A DNA stretch of 42,560 bases. It comes from an uncultured Clostridia bacterium. GTDB lineage: Bacteria > Bacillota > Clostridia > TANB77 > CAG-508. Where the stretch lies: NCBI GenBank assembly GCA_947625835.1, contig CANQPY010000011.1:1-42560 (forward strand), given 5' to 3'. Below the pieces are notes generated by a model. It was not told the origin of the DNA. It was given only the letters and a program-made list of their open reading frames with translations, and made no database searches. This document shows positions 19,515 through 28,138 of the stretch, one piece after another. A program made the position numbers and the translations under genes. Each line of letters opens with the position of its first letter. Position 1 is the first letter of the stretch.

Positions 19515-19823
19515 TTGAAAAAATATAATATTGAATATTCAATGGAATCAAAGCAAGATTTAATAGATATAAAACGATACATGAAATATAATTTACAAGA
19601 GCCTAATACTGCTCAAAAGCTAATTGCAAAGATAAAAAAAGAAATAGATAGTTTAAAAGATAATCCAGAAATGTATTCTATTATAGATGATGATATAATC
19701 AAAAGCTTTAAAATTAGGAAACTAGTAATTGATAATTATATTGTTTTTTATAGAATAAATGATGAAAATATACAAATTGTAAGAGTTATGTATGGAAGAA
19801 GAAATTGGATAACATTATTATAA
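19515..19823 (+). CDS. RelE/ParE-type toxin
   Basis: 102 residues. I prefer a TTG start at 19515, seven bases after AGAGGA; a TTG two codons upstream is too near the ribosome site. The fold signature is visible: IEYSMESKQDLIDIKRYM at the N-terminus, then DNPEMYSIIDD, KIRKLVIDNYIVFYRI and a C-terminal VRVMYGRRNW, all typical of ParE/RelE toxins. It probably blocks gyrase or cleaves mRNA; the two cannot be separated by eye. Confidence 0.9.
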   Translation: MKKYNIEYSMESKQDLIDIKRYMKYNLQEPNTAQKLIAKIKKEIDSLKDNPEMYSIIDDDIIKSFKIRKLVIDNYIVFYRINDENIQIVRVMYGRRNWITLL

Positions 19824-19849
19824 AATATAGTAATTTAAGGATAAAATAT

Positions 19850-20143
19850 ATGGATATAATTAAATTTGATTTAGATAAATTGAAAAAAGAACGAGATGGG
19901 TTTTCTTATTATATCTTAGGTTGAAGTTATGACTTAGAAGAAAATGGGGCTGAACAAGATTATGATATTGCGTTGGAATACTATAAAAAAGGTTATAATT
20001 TAGGTTATCCATTATGCAAATATTCTTTAGGAATTTCTTATGAATTAGGTTTAGGGAATGCACTACCAATAGATGAAGAAAAGGGACAGATAGAAATTAT
20101 AGATTATCAGAACACTATTGGAGGCATTTGTCGTCTAGACTAG
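19850..20143 (+). pseudogene. Sel1-like repeat gene remnant with in-frame TGA
   Basis: ATG 19850 starts MDIIKFDLDKLKKERDGFSYYILG, then TGA at 19922, and the same frame continues SYDLEENGAEQDYDIALEYY and a second Sel1-like helix pair (YPLCKYSLGISYELGLG) to TAG at 20141. Sel1 repeats are 36-44-residue helical pairs. The reading past TGA strongly resembles one gene. Because TGA ends gltA, I take this as a nonsense mutation and not a Trp codon. The C-terminal end also looks truncated. Confidence 0.65.
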
Positions 20144-20195
20144 CCTCTGTAATATGCTTGAATAGTAGATTTTATAATGTTTGTAATTTTATTTT

Positions 20196-20216
20196 GTCAC
20201 ATTTTTGTCACATATA
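20196..20216 (+). repeat. 21-bp direct repeat, left copy
   Basis: Same sequence as 20696-20716, exactly 500 bases apart; each contains GTCACA twice. The pair brackets the type I toxin-antitoxin locus. Confidence 0.75.
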
Positions 20217-20282
20217 ATTTAATTTTATATAACATTGTGTAATTTTGTATAACACGTTATAAAGTGTCACTCAAAATCACAT

Positions 20283-20311
20283 TTGACAAATTCTTAAAAT
20301 CTGTGTATAAT
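20283..20311 (+). promoter_or_regulatory. Consensus promoter of the antisense RNA
   Basis: TTGACA, 17-base spacer, TATAAT, with no open reading frame of note downstream before a terminator about 50 bases on. Confidence 0.85.
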
Positions 20312-20317
20312 AAAGAT

Positions 20318-20412
20318 AGAAAATGAGAAACCGCAGAAATAGGTTACCACTTATAAAAAGTAATAACAACACATTCCTTTCGGTAAAGAGCAGAATGTGT
20401 TGTTATTTTATT
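20318..20412 (+). ncRNA. Candidate type I antitoxin RNA
   Basis: About 95 nt from the expected start after the consensus promoter to a perfect hairpin terminator. The 3' end overlaps, in antisense, the last codons and terminator of the small hydrophobic protein gene on the minus strand. This is the arrangement of txpA/RatA and bsrG/SR4 in Bacillus and of par in Enterococcus. The exact ends are inferred. Confidence 0.65.
20362..20412. terminator. Bidirectional terminator shared by toxin mRNA and antisense RNA
   Basis: Perfect 15-bp stem (AATAACAACACATTC and its complement) with a 16-base loop, T-run on both sides. Confidence 0.9.
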
Positions 20413-20521
20413 CCTTATTTATTATTGAATTTACATATTGTATGTATATAATCGTTAATAAGGCTACGTTTATAGTTGCAGAAGCCATTAAGGCTATTAT
20501 TAAAAATAGTATAAAACTCAT
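20408..20521 (-). CDS. Small hydrophobic peptide, candidate type I toxin
   Basis: 37 residues beginning MSFILFLIIALMASATINVA and ending NKE: one membrane helix followed by a short polar tail with Lys, the pattern of holin-like type I toxins. Its ATG follows GAGGTGGTGTTT. That ribosome site can pair with an upstream CCACTTT in the leader, as in other type I toxins where translation is held back. The stop lies in the shared terminator. The sequence matches no family member I can name, so the toxin call rests on architecture. Confidence 0.65.
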   Translation of the reverse strand: MSFILFLIIALMASATINVALLTIIYIQYVNSIINKE

Positions 20522-20605
20522 AAACACCACCTCACTTTCTGATAGTAAAACTATCTAGTAAAGTGGCAACACAAATCTACTTTTATCTCATTTTCTATGA
20601 TTTAT

Positions 20606-20634
20606 ACTATACAATATTTCTCTTTCTTTTTCAA
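20606..20634 (-). promoter_or_regulatory. Promoter of the small hydrophobic peptide gene
   Basis: TTGAAA, 17-base spacer, TATAGT on the minus strand. The stretch ATAGAAAATGAGA just downstream also occurs just downstream of the antisense RNA promoter, so the two transcripts begin with the same bases. Confidence 0.7.
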
Positions 20635-20695
20635 GCGAACATTACAATTTTTTTATTATTTTGTTACATTTTTATAAATAATGATTAATTTTTTC

Positions 20696-20716
20696 GTCAC
20701 ATTTTTGTCACATATA
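20696..20716 (+). repeat. 21-bp direct repeat, right copy
   Basis: Identical to 20196-20216; similarity fades on both sides. It lies between the toxin promoter and the tRNA terminator. Confidence 0.75.
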
Positions 20717-20770
20717 AATTGAATAAAATACTGAAAACACTGAATTTTTACTTTTAATCAAAAAGCATTA

Positions 20771-20817
20771 AAAAAAAATCGTAAAACCATTGATATATCA
20801 GCACTTTTACGATTTTT
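20771..20817 (-). terminator. Terminator of the tRNA transcript
   Basis: Stem AAAATCGTAAAA with complement TTTTACGATTTT, followed by an eight-base T-run on the minus strand. Confidence 0.88.
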
Positions 20818-20820
20818 ATA

Positions 20821-20894
20821 TGGAGGCGCCAATCGGAATCGAACCGATGATCAGAGTTTTGCAGACTCGTGCCTTACCGCTTGGCTATGGCGCC
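20821..20894 (-). tRNA. tRNA-Cys (GCA)
   Basis: Acceptor stem GGCGCCA/TGGCGCC, D-arm AGCCAAGCGGTAAGGC, anticodon loop with GCA, T-loop TTCGATT, U73 as expected for Cys, and encoded CCA. 74 nt. It follows tRNA-Gly in the same transcript. Confidence 0.96.
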
Positions 20895-20914
20895 ATTTTA
20901 TTATTTTTAAAATT

Positions 20915-20988
20915 TGGAGCAGGTAGCGGGAATCGGACCCGCGAATTAACCTTGGCAAGGTTACATTTTACCACTAAATTATACCTGC
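20915..20988 (-). tRNA. tRNA-Gly (GCC) with C55
   Basis: Acceptor GCAGGTA/TACCTGC, anticodon stem TAACC/GGTTA around a normal seven-base loop TTGCCAA with GCC, encoded CCA, 74 nt. The T-loop reads TCCGATT, so position 55, nearly always T, is C. It decodes GGC and GGT. Its loop is not enlarged, so it is not by itself the four-base decoder proposed for CGGN. Confidence 0.93.
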
Positions 20989-21141
20989 ATATTATACTCT
21001 ATAAAATATATTCCTTTTTGGTTTTTTTATTCCTAAATGAACATTATTAATAATATCAAATTTATGCCATATTGTCAATAAATATGAATAAAATGTTTAC
21101 TATAAATTTTTTTATGAATTCATATAGGGTAATTTCATAAT

Positions 21142-23185
21142 TTATGAATTACCCTTTGAATTCTTTTTTGTTGTTTTTTTTAAATCCTCTGGTGGTGTCC
21201 ATTTTTCTCCTTCTTTAGGTTTGTTCCATGAAATATAATTGCAAGAATCTGGATTATTTTCACAAATGTAATATTTTCTCCCCTTTTTTGTTTTTCTTAC
21301 TTGCACTTTGCTTCCACATACTGGACAAGGAACTTCAATTGTTTCTATTATTGGCTTTGCGTTTTTACATTCTGGATATCCAGGGCATGCTAAAAATTTA
21401 CCATATCTTCCATATTTATAAACCATCATTCTACCACATTTTTCACATTTTACGTCTGATACTTCATCTTCTAATTCTACATGTTCTAATTCTTTTTCTA
21501 CTTTTTTTAATTCTTTTTCAAATGGTCCATAAAATTCTCTAATCATTTGCTTCCATTGTTCTTTTCCGATTAGCAATTTCGTCAAATTCATTTTCGATAT
21601 TGGCAGTAAATTCTACATTAATTACATCTGTAAAATTTTCTGTTAGTAATTTATTAACAATTTTACCTAATTCAGTAGGTTCTAATTGTTTTTGTATTTT
21701 TTCTATATACCTTCTATCTAAAATAGTGGTAATTGTTGGAGAGTAAGTACTTGGTCTTCCTATTCCTTTTTCTTCTAAGGCTTTGACTAAACTTGCTTCT
21801 GTATATCGTGGAGGTGGCTCAGTAAAACTTTGTTTTGAATCTAATTTTTTTAAATTTAATTCTTCGTTTTCTTTCAAGTCTGGCAACATTCCTTCGCCTT
21901 CTTCTTGCTCTTTACCATCTGTGCCTTCTACATATAGAGTCATAAATCCTTTAAATTTAAGGTTTTGCCCATTTGCTCTAAATTGATATTCATTTGCGTT
22001 AATTGATACTGATATTGTATCATATATTGCAGTTGCCATTTGACTTGCCATAAATCTGTTATATATTAGTTTATATAATTTGTATTGATCTTTAGTTAAA
22101 TATTCTTTAATGCTTTCTGGCTCTAATTCTGCATAAGTAGGTCTTATACCTTCATGAGCATCTTGTGCATCTTTATTTGTTTTGTAATATCTATTTTCGT
22201 AATAATTTTCTCCATATGTTGAAACAATATGCTCTTTAGCAGATTTTCTTGCTTCTTCTGAGATTCTAGTAGAGTCTGTTCTCATATATGTAATTAGACC
22301 TACTGTACCTTTTTCTGGTATTTTTATTCCTTCATATAACACTTGAGCAATTGACATTGTTTTCTTTAATGTGAATCCTAGTTTTCTAGAAGCTTCTTGT
22401 TGCATGGTGCTTGTTGTAAATGGTGGAGCTGGATTTTTCTTCTTTTCTCCTTTTTTTACTTCTTTTACAATATATTTTGCCTTGTTTAGGTCATTTAATA
22501 TTTGTTGTATTTCTTTTTCTGAATGAATTTCTATTTTTTTATTTTCTTTTCCATAAAATTTTGCTTCAAATTCTTTTTTGGTTTTTTTATCTTGCAAATT
22601 GGCATATAAGTTCCAATATTCTTCTGGTTTAAAGTTTTCTATTTCTTCTTCTCTATCTACAATTAGTTTTACTGCAACAGATTGAACTCTTCCTGCAGAT
22701 AAGCCTCTTTTTACTTTTTTCCATAATAATGGACTCATTTTGTATCCAACTATTCTGTCTAAAATACGCCTTGCTTGTTGTGCATCTACTAAGTTTATAT
22801 CTATATTTCGTGGTTCTTTAATTGCTTTTTGCACTGCACTTTTGGTTATTTCATTAAAAGTTACTCTTGTTATTTTATTTTTTTCTTCATCTAAAATAGT
22901 GGCTAAATGCCAAGCAATAGCTTCTCCCTCACGGTCAGGGTCAGTTGCAATATAAATTTTTTTTGCTTGTTTTGCATCTTTTTTTAGTGCTTTTATTAAA
23001 TCTCCTTTTCCCCTAATATTGATATACTCTGGCTCAAAATCGTTTTCAATATCAACACCTAGTTTAGATTTTGGTAAATCTCTAATATGTCCCATGGATG
23101 CTACTACTTTTGTATTTCCACCTAAAAATCTTTTTATTGTATTTGCTTTTGCTGGTGATTCCACTATTACTAATTTATCTGCCAT
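21142..23185 (-). CDS. topA: DNA topoisomerase I (TopA), one +1 shift
   Basis: Type IA topoisomerase, which relaxes negative supercoils. Toprim domain at the N-terminus (KLVIVESPAKANTIKRFLG; YIATDPDREGEAIAWHL), active-site Tyr in GLITYMRTDSTRIS, KALEEKGIGRPSTY and DRRYIEK follow. CGG at residue 540 must be read +1, giving EIANGKEQWKQMIREFYGPF. It then reads into two C-terminal zinc ribbons (KCEKCGRMMVYKYGRYGKFLACPGYPEC and CPVCGS...CNY, split here only for description). Full length is 680 residues, normal for Bacillota. Without the shift the zinc ribbons are lost. An essential or near-essential gene depends on the recoding. Confidence 0.95.
21565..21568 (-). other. +1 recoding site AAT-CGG-A (topA)
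   Basis: In-frame CGG after AAT, 539 codons into topA. The shift gives IANGKEQWKQMIREFY and opens the frame to the stop at 21144. Confidence 0.94.
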
Positions 23186-23268
23186 GTAATCCTCCTTATA
23201 TTTTGTTTTTTTATGTATTTTAGCCTAATTTACTACTTTTTGCAAGTATTTTTCAAAAAAATTTACTT

Positions 23269-23592
23269 TTAAATTAAAATAATTTTTTTTGAAAAGTCAC
23301 TTAATACGTCTTCTACTGCAATTGGAGTTACTTCATTTTCTTTTAATAGATTTAAAAATTCTTCTATTCTTTTTTCATCATTTGATATATATTGTATTTT
23401 TTTATCTTCTGTTTTTATATTGTTTTCTATGTATTCTGTTTTAACTACTTTTATTCCAAATTTTGCTTTTTCTTGTTTAATTACATCATCTTCATTAATT
23501 ATTTTGTAATATTCTAATTTAATTGGATGACATATACCTGCATCTTTTAATACTTCTTGCTCCATAAATGTACTATTGAAAAACACTCTCAT
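23269..23592 (-). CDS. DUF6514-like small protein
   Basis: 107 residues. YYKIINEDDVIKQEKAKFGI, then VVKTEYIENN, IQYISNDEKRIEEFLNLLKE and NEVTPIAVEDVLSDF look like the DUF6514 family found in Clostridia; the family call is from memory and moderate. Mixed beta strands then a helix; no signal or membrane segment. Function unknown. It sits between topA and the DUF975 gene. Confidence 0.75.
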   Translation of the reverse strand: MRVFFNSTFMEQEVLKDAGICHPIKLEYYKIINEDDVIKQEKAKFGIKVVKTEYIENNIKTEDKKIQYISNDEKRIEEFLNLLKENEVTPIAVEDVLSDFSKKIILI

Positions 23593-23783
23593 AAATATCC
23601 TCCTTTGTTTGGTGCCACTTTTCTATAATACTACTATTTATAGCTATTTGCAAGAATTTTTCATCGCAAAATTTTCTATTCTTTTACATATTTCGACATT
23701 TTTATGCAAAATAAAATAAACAGAATCAATGTTTTCTGATCAAATATATTTTTTTGATAAAAAACTCTTGATTCTGCATAACA

Positions 23784-24623
23784 TTATATTTGTTTTTCTT
23801 TTAGCATGCAATATAACTCTGTTAATGTTGCTGCATTGTAAGGGTTAACATATAAAATACTTAATATTCCAAATGTTAAAACTGATAAGAAATTCCAACC
23901 AAAAAATGACATATCTAATACAAATGTTTTCCATTTGTTTCCTTTCATCATTTGTTTTGATAGTTTAAATGCTTCTTTTCTTTTTATTTGAGGATTTTCT
24001 GCTAAAATGTATGGTATCATTCTATATTCATAGGTTTTTATTATTCCTCCTATTATTGTTAAATACCATAGAGCTGTATATATATTTCTTAGAAACATTG
24101 TTATTGCTATATTTAACCAACTATCTTTTTTAAAAACTTCTGCAATAATTCCTACTTTTGTGTTACTTCCGTTTCGTGCTGATAGAAAATATTTTTTTCC
24201 TCCTACAATAAGCGGATCTGCTATAAATATTGTAAATGCCAACGCAACAATAGCTGCTATACAAAGTAAAATTCCTAAGCCTGCTTTATTTATATTAAAT
24301 GATGTAATTGCATCCCATATTTTGAATATATATTTTTGTGGTTTTAATGCACTATTTAAATTAGCTTCTACTGCTTCAAGAGCTTTTATTTGTGTATCAT
24401 TAAGTGTTGCTGATATATTTGCTGGTATATCACCTGGTATTTTATATTCAAATTTAATAATGTAATTTGGATCCATAGAGTCTCTTTCATTCCATGTACC
24501 AACTATAGATGTTCCAAATTCTCCTGTAAGTAGTGCAATTAAAAAGCATACTACAACAGCTGTCCAATAATTTTTGTGTACTACTTGTTTTGCTTTGTAT
24601 TTTAAATCTTTTCTATTCCACAT
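23784..24623 (-). CDS. DUF975 family membrane protein
   Basis: 279 residues. The N-terminal motif RKDLKYKAKQVVHKNYWTAV is characteristic of DUF975, followed by an extracytoplasmic loop and four or five membrane helices (GILLCIAAIVALAFTIFIAD; YTALWYLTIIGGIIKTYEY) and the conserved ILAENPQIKRKEAFKLSKQM. Function unknown; members are widespread in Bacillota. Intact, no CGG. Confidence 0.9.
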   Translation of the reverse strand: MWNRKDLKYKAKQVVHKNYWTAVVVCFLIALLTGEFGTSIVGTWNERDSMDPNYIIKFEYKIPGDIPANISATLNDTQIKALEAVEANLNSALKPQKYIFKIWDAITSFNINKAGLGILLCIAAIVALAFTIFIADPLIVGGKKYFLSARNGSNTKVGIIAEVFKKDSWLNIAITMFLRNIYTALWYLTIIGGIIKTYEYRMIPYILAENPQIKRKEAFKLSKQMMKGNKWKTFVLDMSFFGWNFLSVLTFGILSILYVNPYNAATLTELYCMLKEKQI

Positions 24624-24705
24624 TTTTTTCTCCTAAATACTGTTTTATACAATTATAAACTAAATTTTATTTCTTATCAAGTGAAAAAAAGCTTAAATTA
24701 TATTT

Positions 24706-25929
24706 TTAATTTTGCTTGTAATTTTTATATTCTGGCATATATTTTTCTACATTCATTTTACCTGCTCTTGTGATTGAATTATAACCGTATTTGTCTTTTA
24801 GCTTGTCTATTACACTATCTAATTTTTCTTGCTTTTTTTCATTATTGTTTTGGAAAAATGATAGTTGCATTTCTCCTTCTTCTACTAAGCCATCAACTCT
24901 TAGGCCTACTAGCCTTATTGGTATTCCACTTATATACATTTGCGATAATAGTTCTTTTGCTTTTTTATAAATTTCTTTTGTGCTTGAAGTTTGGTTTAAT
25001 AGTTTTCCTTGATGAGATGTATCTTTGAATTCGTTTGTTCTTAATTGAACATTTACAGTTGTTGCTTTCATGTTATATTTTCTTAATCTATAAGTTACTT
25101 GTTCTGTTAATGCTAATAATACTTCTTCTATTTTTTCGATGTTTGTAATGTTTTCCGGTAATGTTATTGAATTTCCTATTCCTTTTGGTTTTTCTTCTTT
25201 ATAGTTTACTTCGGAATTGTCAATTCCATTGCTATATTCCCACATCATTATTCCATGTTTGCCAAATTTTTTTTCTAGAAAATCTTTATTTGTATGTGCT
25301 AAATCACCTATTGTTTTTATTTGTAAATTGTATAGTTTTGGTACTGTTTTTTTGCCTAACATAAATAGTTCTGAGACTGGCAATGGCCACATTTTTTGTG
25401 GAATTTCTTCTTTATATAATGTATGTATTTTATCTGGTTTTGTAAAATCTGATGCCATTTTTGCAAGTAATTTATTGTTTGCAACTCCTATATTGACTGT
25501 AAATCCTAATTCTTGTTTAACTCTTTTACTTATTTCTTTTGCTTTATTATATAAATCTTCCTTCATAAGATATTCTGTCATGTCTAAAAAACATTCATCT
25601 ATACTAAATCTTTCTATTTTATCTGTGTATTGCAAAAGTAAATTGTAAAGATTATCTGAATATTGTTTATAAATTTTATAGTTAGATGGAAATACTTTTA
25701 AGCCTGGACATTTTATTCTTGCTTGGTAAATTGTTTCTGCTGTATTTATTCCACATTCTTTTGCCTTCATGCTTTTTGCTAATACTATTCCAGACCTTTT
25801 GGATTCATCTCCTCCTATAATTGCTGGTATTTCTCTTATATCTATTTTGCTTCCTTTTTTTAGCATTTCGACTGCTGTCCAACTTAAAAATGCATTGTTT
25901 ACATCTATGTGTAATATCTGTTTTTCCAT
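24706..25929 (-). CDS. dinB: Y-family DNA polymerase (DinB / Pol IV type)
   Basis: Translesion polymerase of 407 residues. Palm motifs are ILHIDVNNAFLSWTAVE (first catalytic Asp) and IERFSIDECFLDMT (SxDE with the second acidic pair). The finger/thumb region ends with LLAKMASDFTKPDKIH, and a helix-hairpin-helix region surrounds IKTIGDLAHTNKDFLEKKFG. The little-finger domain carries TVNVQLRTNEF. No UmuD-like gene or SOS box is evident nearby. Intact. Confidence 0.94.
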   Translation of the reverse strand: MEKQILHIDVNNAFLSWTAVEMLKKGSKIDIREIPAIIGGDESKRSGIVLAKSMKAKECGINTAETIYQARIKCPGLKVFPSNYKIYKQYSDNLYNLLLQYTDKIERFSIDECFLDMTEYLMKEDLYNKAKEISKRVKQELGFTVNIGVANNKLLAKMASDFTKPDKIHTLYKEEIPQKMWPLPVSELFMLGKKTVPKLYNLQIKTIGDLAHTNKDFLEKKFGKHGIMMWEYSNGIDNSEVNYKEEKPKGIGNSITLPENITNIEKIEEVLLALTEQVTYRLRKYNMKATTVNVQLRTNEFKDTSHQGKLLNQTSSTKEIYKKAKELLSQMYISGIPIRLVGLRVDGLVEEGEMQLSFFQNNNEKKQEKLDSVIDKLKDKYGYNSITRAGKMNVEKYMPEYKNYKQN

Positions 25930-25981
25930 AATATCACCAGCTTTATTATAGAATTTTTGTTTGTAGTTGTCAATACTTATT

Positions 25982-26743
25982 TTATCTTTCTATTTTTCTT
26001 TTTTGCATTTTGTATATTATTTTTGATAAAAATGTTGTAGGTGCAAATTTTGCTCCAATTTTTGCAAGTTTTACATCTATTCCTGGAATGATATAAAATT
26101 TTCCTTGCTCTAATTTTTTTACTGCATATTCTGCAACTTTACTACTATCTGCTTCTCTCATATGAAATTTTACGTTTGCAACTTTATTAAAATTTGTTTT
26201 TACTGGACCTGGGCATAATATGCTAATTTTAATATTGGATTTTTCTTTTTTTAATTCTTCTCTAATTCCTTCTGATATTCTTACAATATATGATTTAGTA
26301 GCATAATATGTGGACATTAAAGGCCCTGGCAAAAATCCTGCAATTGATGCTACATTTAGAATTTTTCCTTCTCCTTTTGCTTTCATATCGATTAAATATA
26401 ATTTCATTAAAATGTGATATGCCACTATATTTGTATTTATCATATCAAGTTCTTTATTTAATGATGTTTTTGTGAAGTTGCCACAATCTCCAAATCCTGC
26501 ATTATTGATTAAAATATCCACATTTTGTACTTTTTGGTGGATTTCTTTGCAGTTTTCTGGAATTGACAGGTCTGATGCTATTACTTCTACATTTATTTTA
26601 TAGCTATTTTGTAATTCTTTTGCTAGTTTTTCTAGTTCTTCTTTGCTTCTTGCAACAATTACTAAATCATATCCTTTTTTTGCAAATATTTTTGCAAATT
26701 CTTTTCCTATTCCAGAAGATGCACCTGTTATTAATACTTTCAT
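25982..26743 (-). CDS. Short-chain dehydrogenase/reductase
   Basis: NAD(P)-dependent oxidoreductase of 253 residues with the classical SDR signs: TGASSGIG cofactor loop, LINNAGFG, active-site STYYATKSY (Ser, Tyr, Lys) and LCPGPVKTNF. Arg residues after the first strand (VARSKEELEKL) suggest NADP preference. Substrate unknown. It follows the DUF21-like membrane gene by 15 bases, so both are likely one transcript. Confidence 0.93.
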   Translation of the reverse strand: MKVLITGASSGIGKEFAKIFAKKGYDLVIVARSKEELEKLAKELQNSYKINVEVIASDLSIPENCKEIHQKVQNVDILINNAGFGDCGNFTKTSLNKELDMINTNIVAYHILMKLYLIDMKAKGEGKILNVASIAGFLPGPLMSTYYATKSYIVRISEGIREELKKEKSNIKISILCPGPVKTNFNKVANVKFHMREADSSKVAEYAVKKLEQGKFYIIPGIDVKLAKIGAKFAPTTFLSKIIYKMQKRKIER

Positions 26744-26758
26744 ATCAATATCACCTTT

Positions 26759-27293
26759 TTATTTTCTTTTAAATTTATTTAACACTATTCCTACAGTATG
26801 TACAATTTTTGTTGAATTATTATTAGCTATATTTTTTCCTAGTGCTTTTCCTCCTACTGTTAGTGCTGCTACTAATGCACTAAGTATAAATTGTAAATTA
26901 AAATTTAATCCAAATTGTTCTGTAATTTTTATTGATATTAATGCACTAATTGCTCCACTTAATACTCCGCAAATATCTCCGAATTACATCTGCACAAATA
27001 TTTGCAACTTTTGGTGCGTTTCTTATTAATTTAATGGAGTCCTTTGAACCTTTTACTTTTTTGGTTGCTTTTGCATGAAATTCGTTTTCGTCTGCAACTG
27101 TTACTGCAACACCGATTATATCAAAAAATATTCCTATTAAAATTACTATTATTAGAATTATAATAGCTGGTATTAAATTTAAATTTGCTACACCATTTGT
27201 TGATATGAATGAAAAAATAATAGATAATACAAAAGTTATACTAAATACTTGTATAAACCACTGTAATTCTTTATTTTTTTGTTTTGTTTCCAT
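26759..27293 (-). CDS. DUF21/CorB-like membrane protein, one +1 shift
   Basis: 177 residues with two N-terminal membrane helices (FIQVFSITFVLSIIFSFIS; LIPAIIILIIVILIGIFFDI). VAVTVADENEFHAKATKKV and DSIKLIRNAPKVANICAD then resemble the DUF21 domain of CNNM/CorB-type magnesium proteins. CGG at residue 105 must be read +1, giving DVIGDICGVLSGAISALISI and two more hydrophobic segments to a TAA at 26759. Unshifted translation ends after ten codons. The CBS and CorC domains of full CorB are absent, so transport is not assured. Confidence 0.8.
26978..26981 (-). other. +1 recoding site ATT-CGG-A (DUF21-like)
   Basis: In-frame CGG after ATT at residue 105. The shift extends the protein by 73 residues with clear membrane character. 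Confidence 0.87.
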
Positions 27294-27371
27294 TTTTTCT
27301 CCTTTTTTTATATTCTAGGACCGTCAGAATTAGAAAATGATAGACTTTTCGTAGAAGATAATTATGCGAAA

Positions 27372-28003
27372 TTTCAAACAAAGTGATAGGTAAATCTCCT
27401 ATCACTTTGCATTGTTTCGGTTATTAGATGGTAAAAGTCTAAGTAAATTTTACAGTTTAGGTCTGGTTGAATTTCTCTATTTCCCACTTAGCATTACTGC
27501 TAGAGTCGTTTCCGTTTAAGGGAAAAATCTATTTTTATTTAAAATAGACACCAGATCGCCACTTAAATCTGTACCTTAATCCCTAGACTTTACTTGCTAT
27601 TTTTCATAGCAAACATTCTAGAAGTTTTCCTTGACATACTTTTATAACTTTATTAGTCTTTTTTGCAAAAGCAATTTCATAATCTCATAATATAATTAAT
27701 TTGGCCAAATTTTATTATATTATTAGTAAGATATTCCCAATACTTTCACTCAAGACAGGCTACTCTATGTGTTTTGTGTCTTGGCACTCAACATAGGTTT
27801 CACTTAAAACTTTAATAGTTTAAGCCTCCACGAAACCAGGGATTCTTATATATGCCATTACATAATACCCTAATTTCTTTACTCCCTGAATACACACAAA
27901 ACTGGCATTTCGCGCATAAACAAGAAACTTCAACGATGTGCCCTTTAGTGGATTTTTAGCCCCACCCTCATAAAGCTTGTATGACTAGAATAATGCACCA
28001 CCG
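27372..28003 (-). ncRNA. Large structured non-coding RNA, about 630 nt, class not identified
   Basis: A near-consensus promoter, no meaningful reading frame on either strand, and a terminal hairpin (AAAGTGATAGG with its complement at 27379-27409) delimit the RNA. Helices visible by eye are CAGGGA/TCCCTG, ATAATATAAT/ATTATATTAT around TTTGGCCAAA, and GTCTATTTT/AAAATAGAT. An interleaved pair, CTATGT/ACATAG with CAAGACA/TGTCTTG, makes a pseudoknot. Base composition is clearly richer in G and C than the surrounding intergenic DNA. Size and complexity fit the OLE, ROOL or GOLLD group. I saw no tmRNA tag or Asp/Ala ends, no RNase P core and no 6S pattern. Confidence 0.75.
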
Positions 28004-28009
28004 ATATAT

Positions 28010-28038
28010 ATTATACCTTTTTTGGATAAATATTCCAA
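28010..28038 (-). promoter_or_regulatory. Promoter of the large RNA
   Basis: TTGGAA, 17-base spacer, TATAAT on the minus strand; the RNA would begin about seven bases later with GGTGGTGC. Confidence 0.82.
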
Positions 28039-28138
28039 TTTTAGTTTTAGTTTGAAAGTTATTTTGAATTTCTTGATTTTACTTTTATTCTTCTTCTTTC
28101 TTAATTTTCCTTTTGTTTTCTTCTGATTTCTCGTGTTT

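Noticed and set aside
19922..19924. TGA read as tryptophan.
   Set aside because: Single case in a fragmentary gene; TGA is the natural stop of gltA in this window.
27372..28003. RNase P RNA, tmRNA, 6S RNA or a self-splicing intron.
   Set aside because: I saw no tag reading frame or tRNA-like ends, no RNase P core sequence, no domain V or intron core; length is also wrong for 6S.
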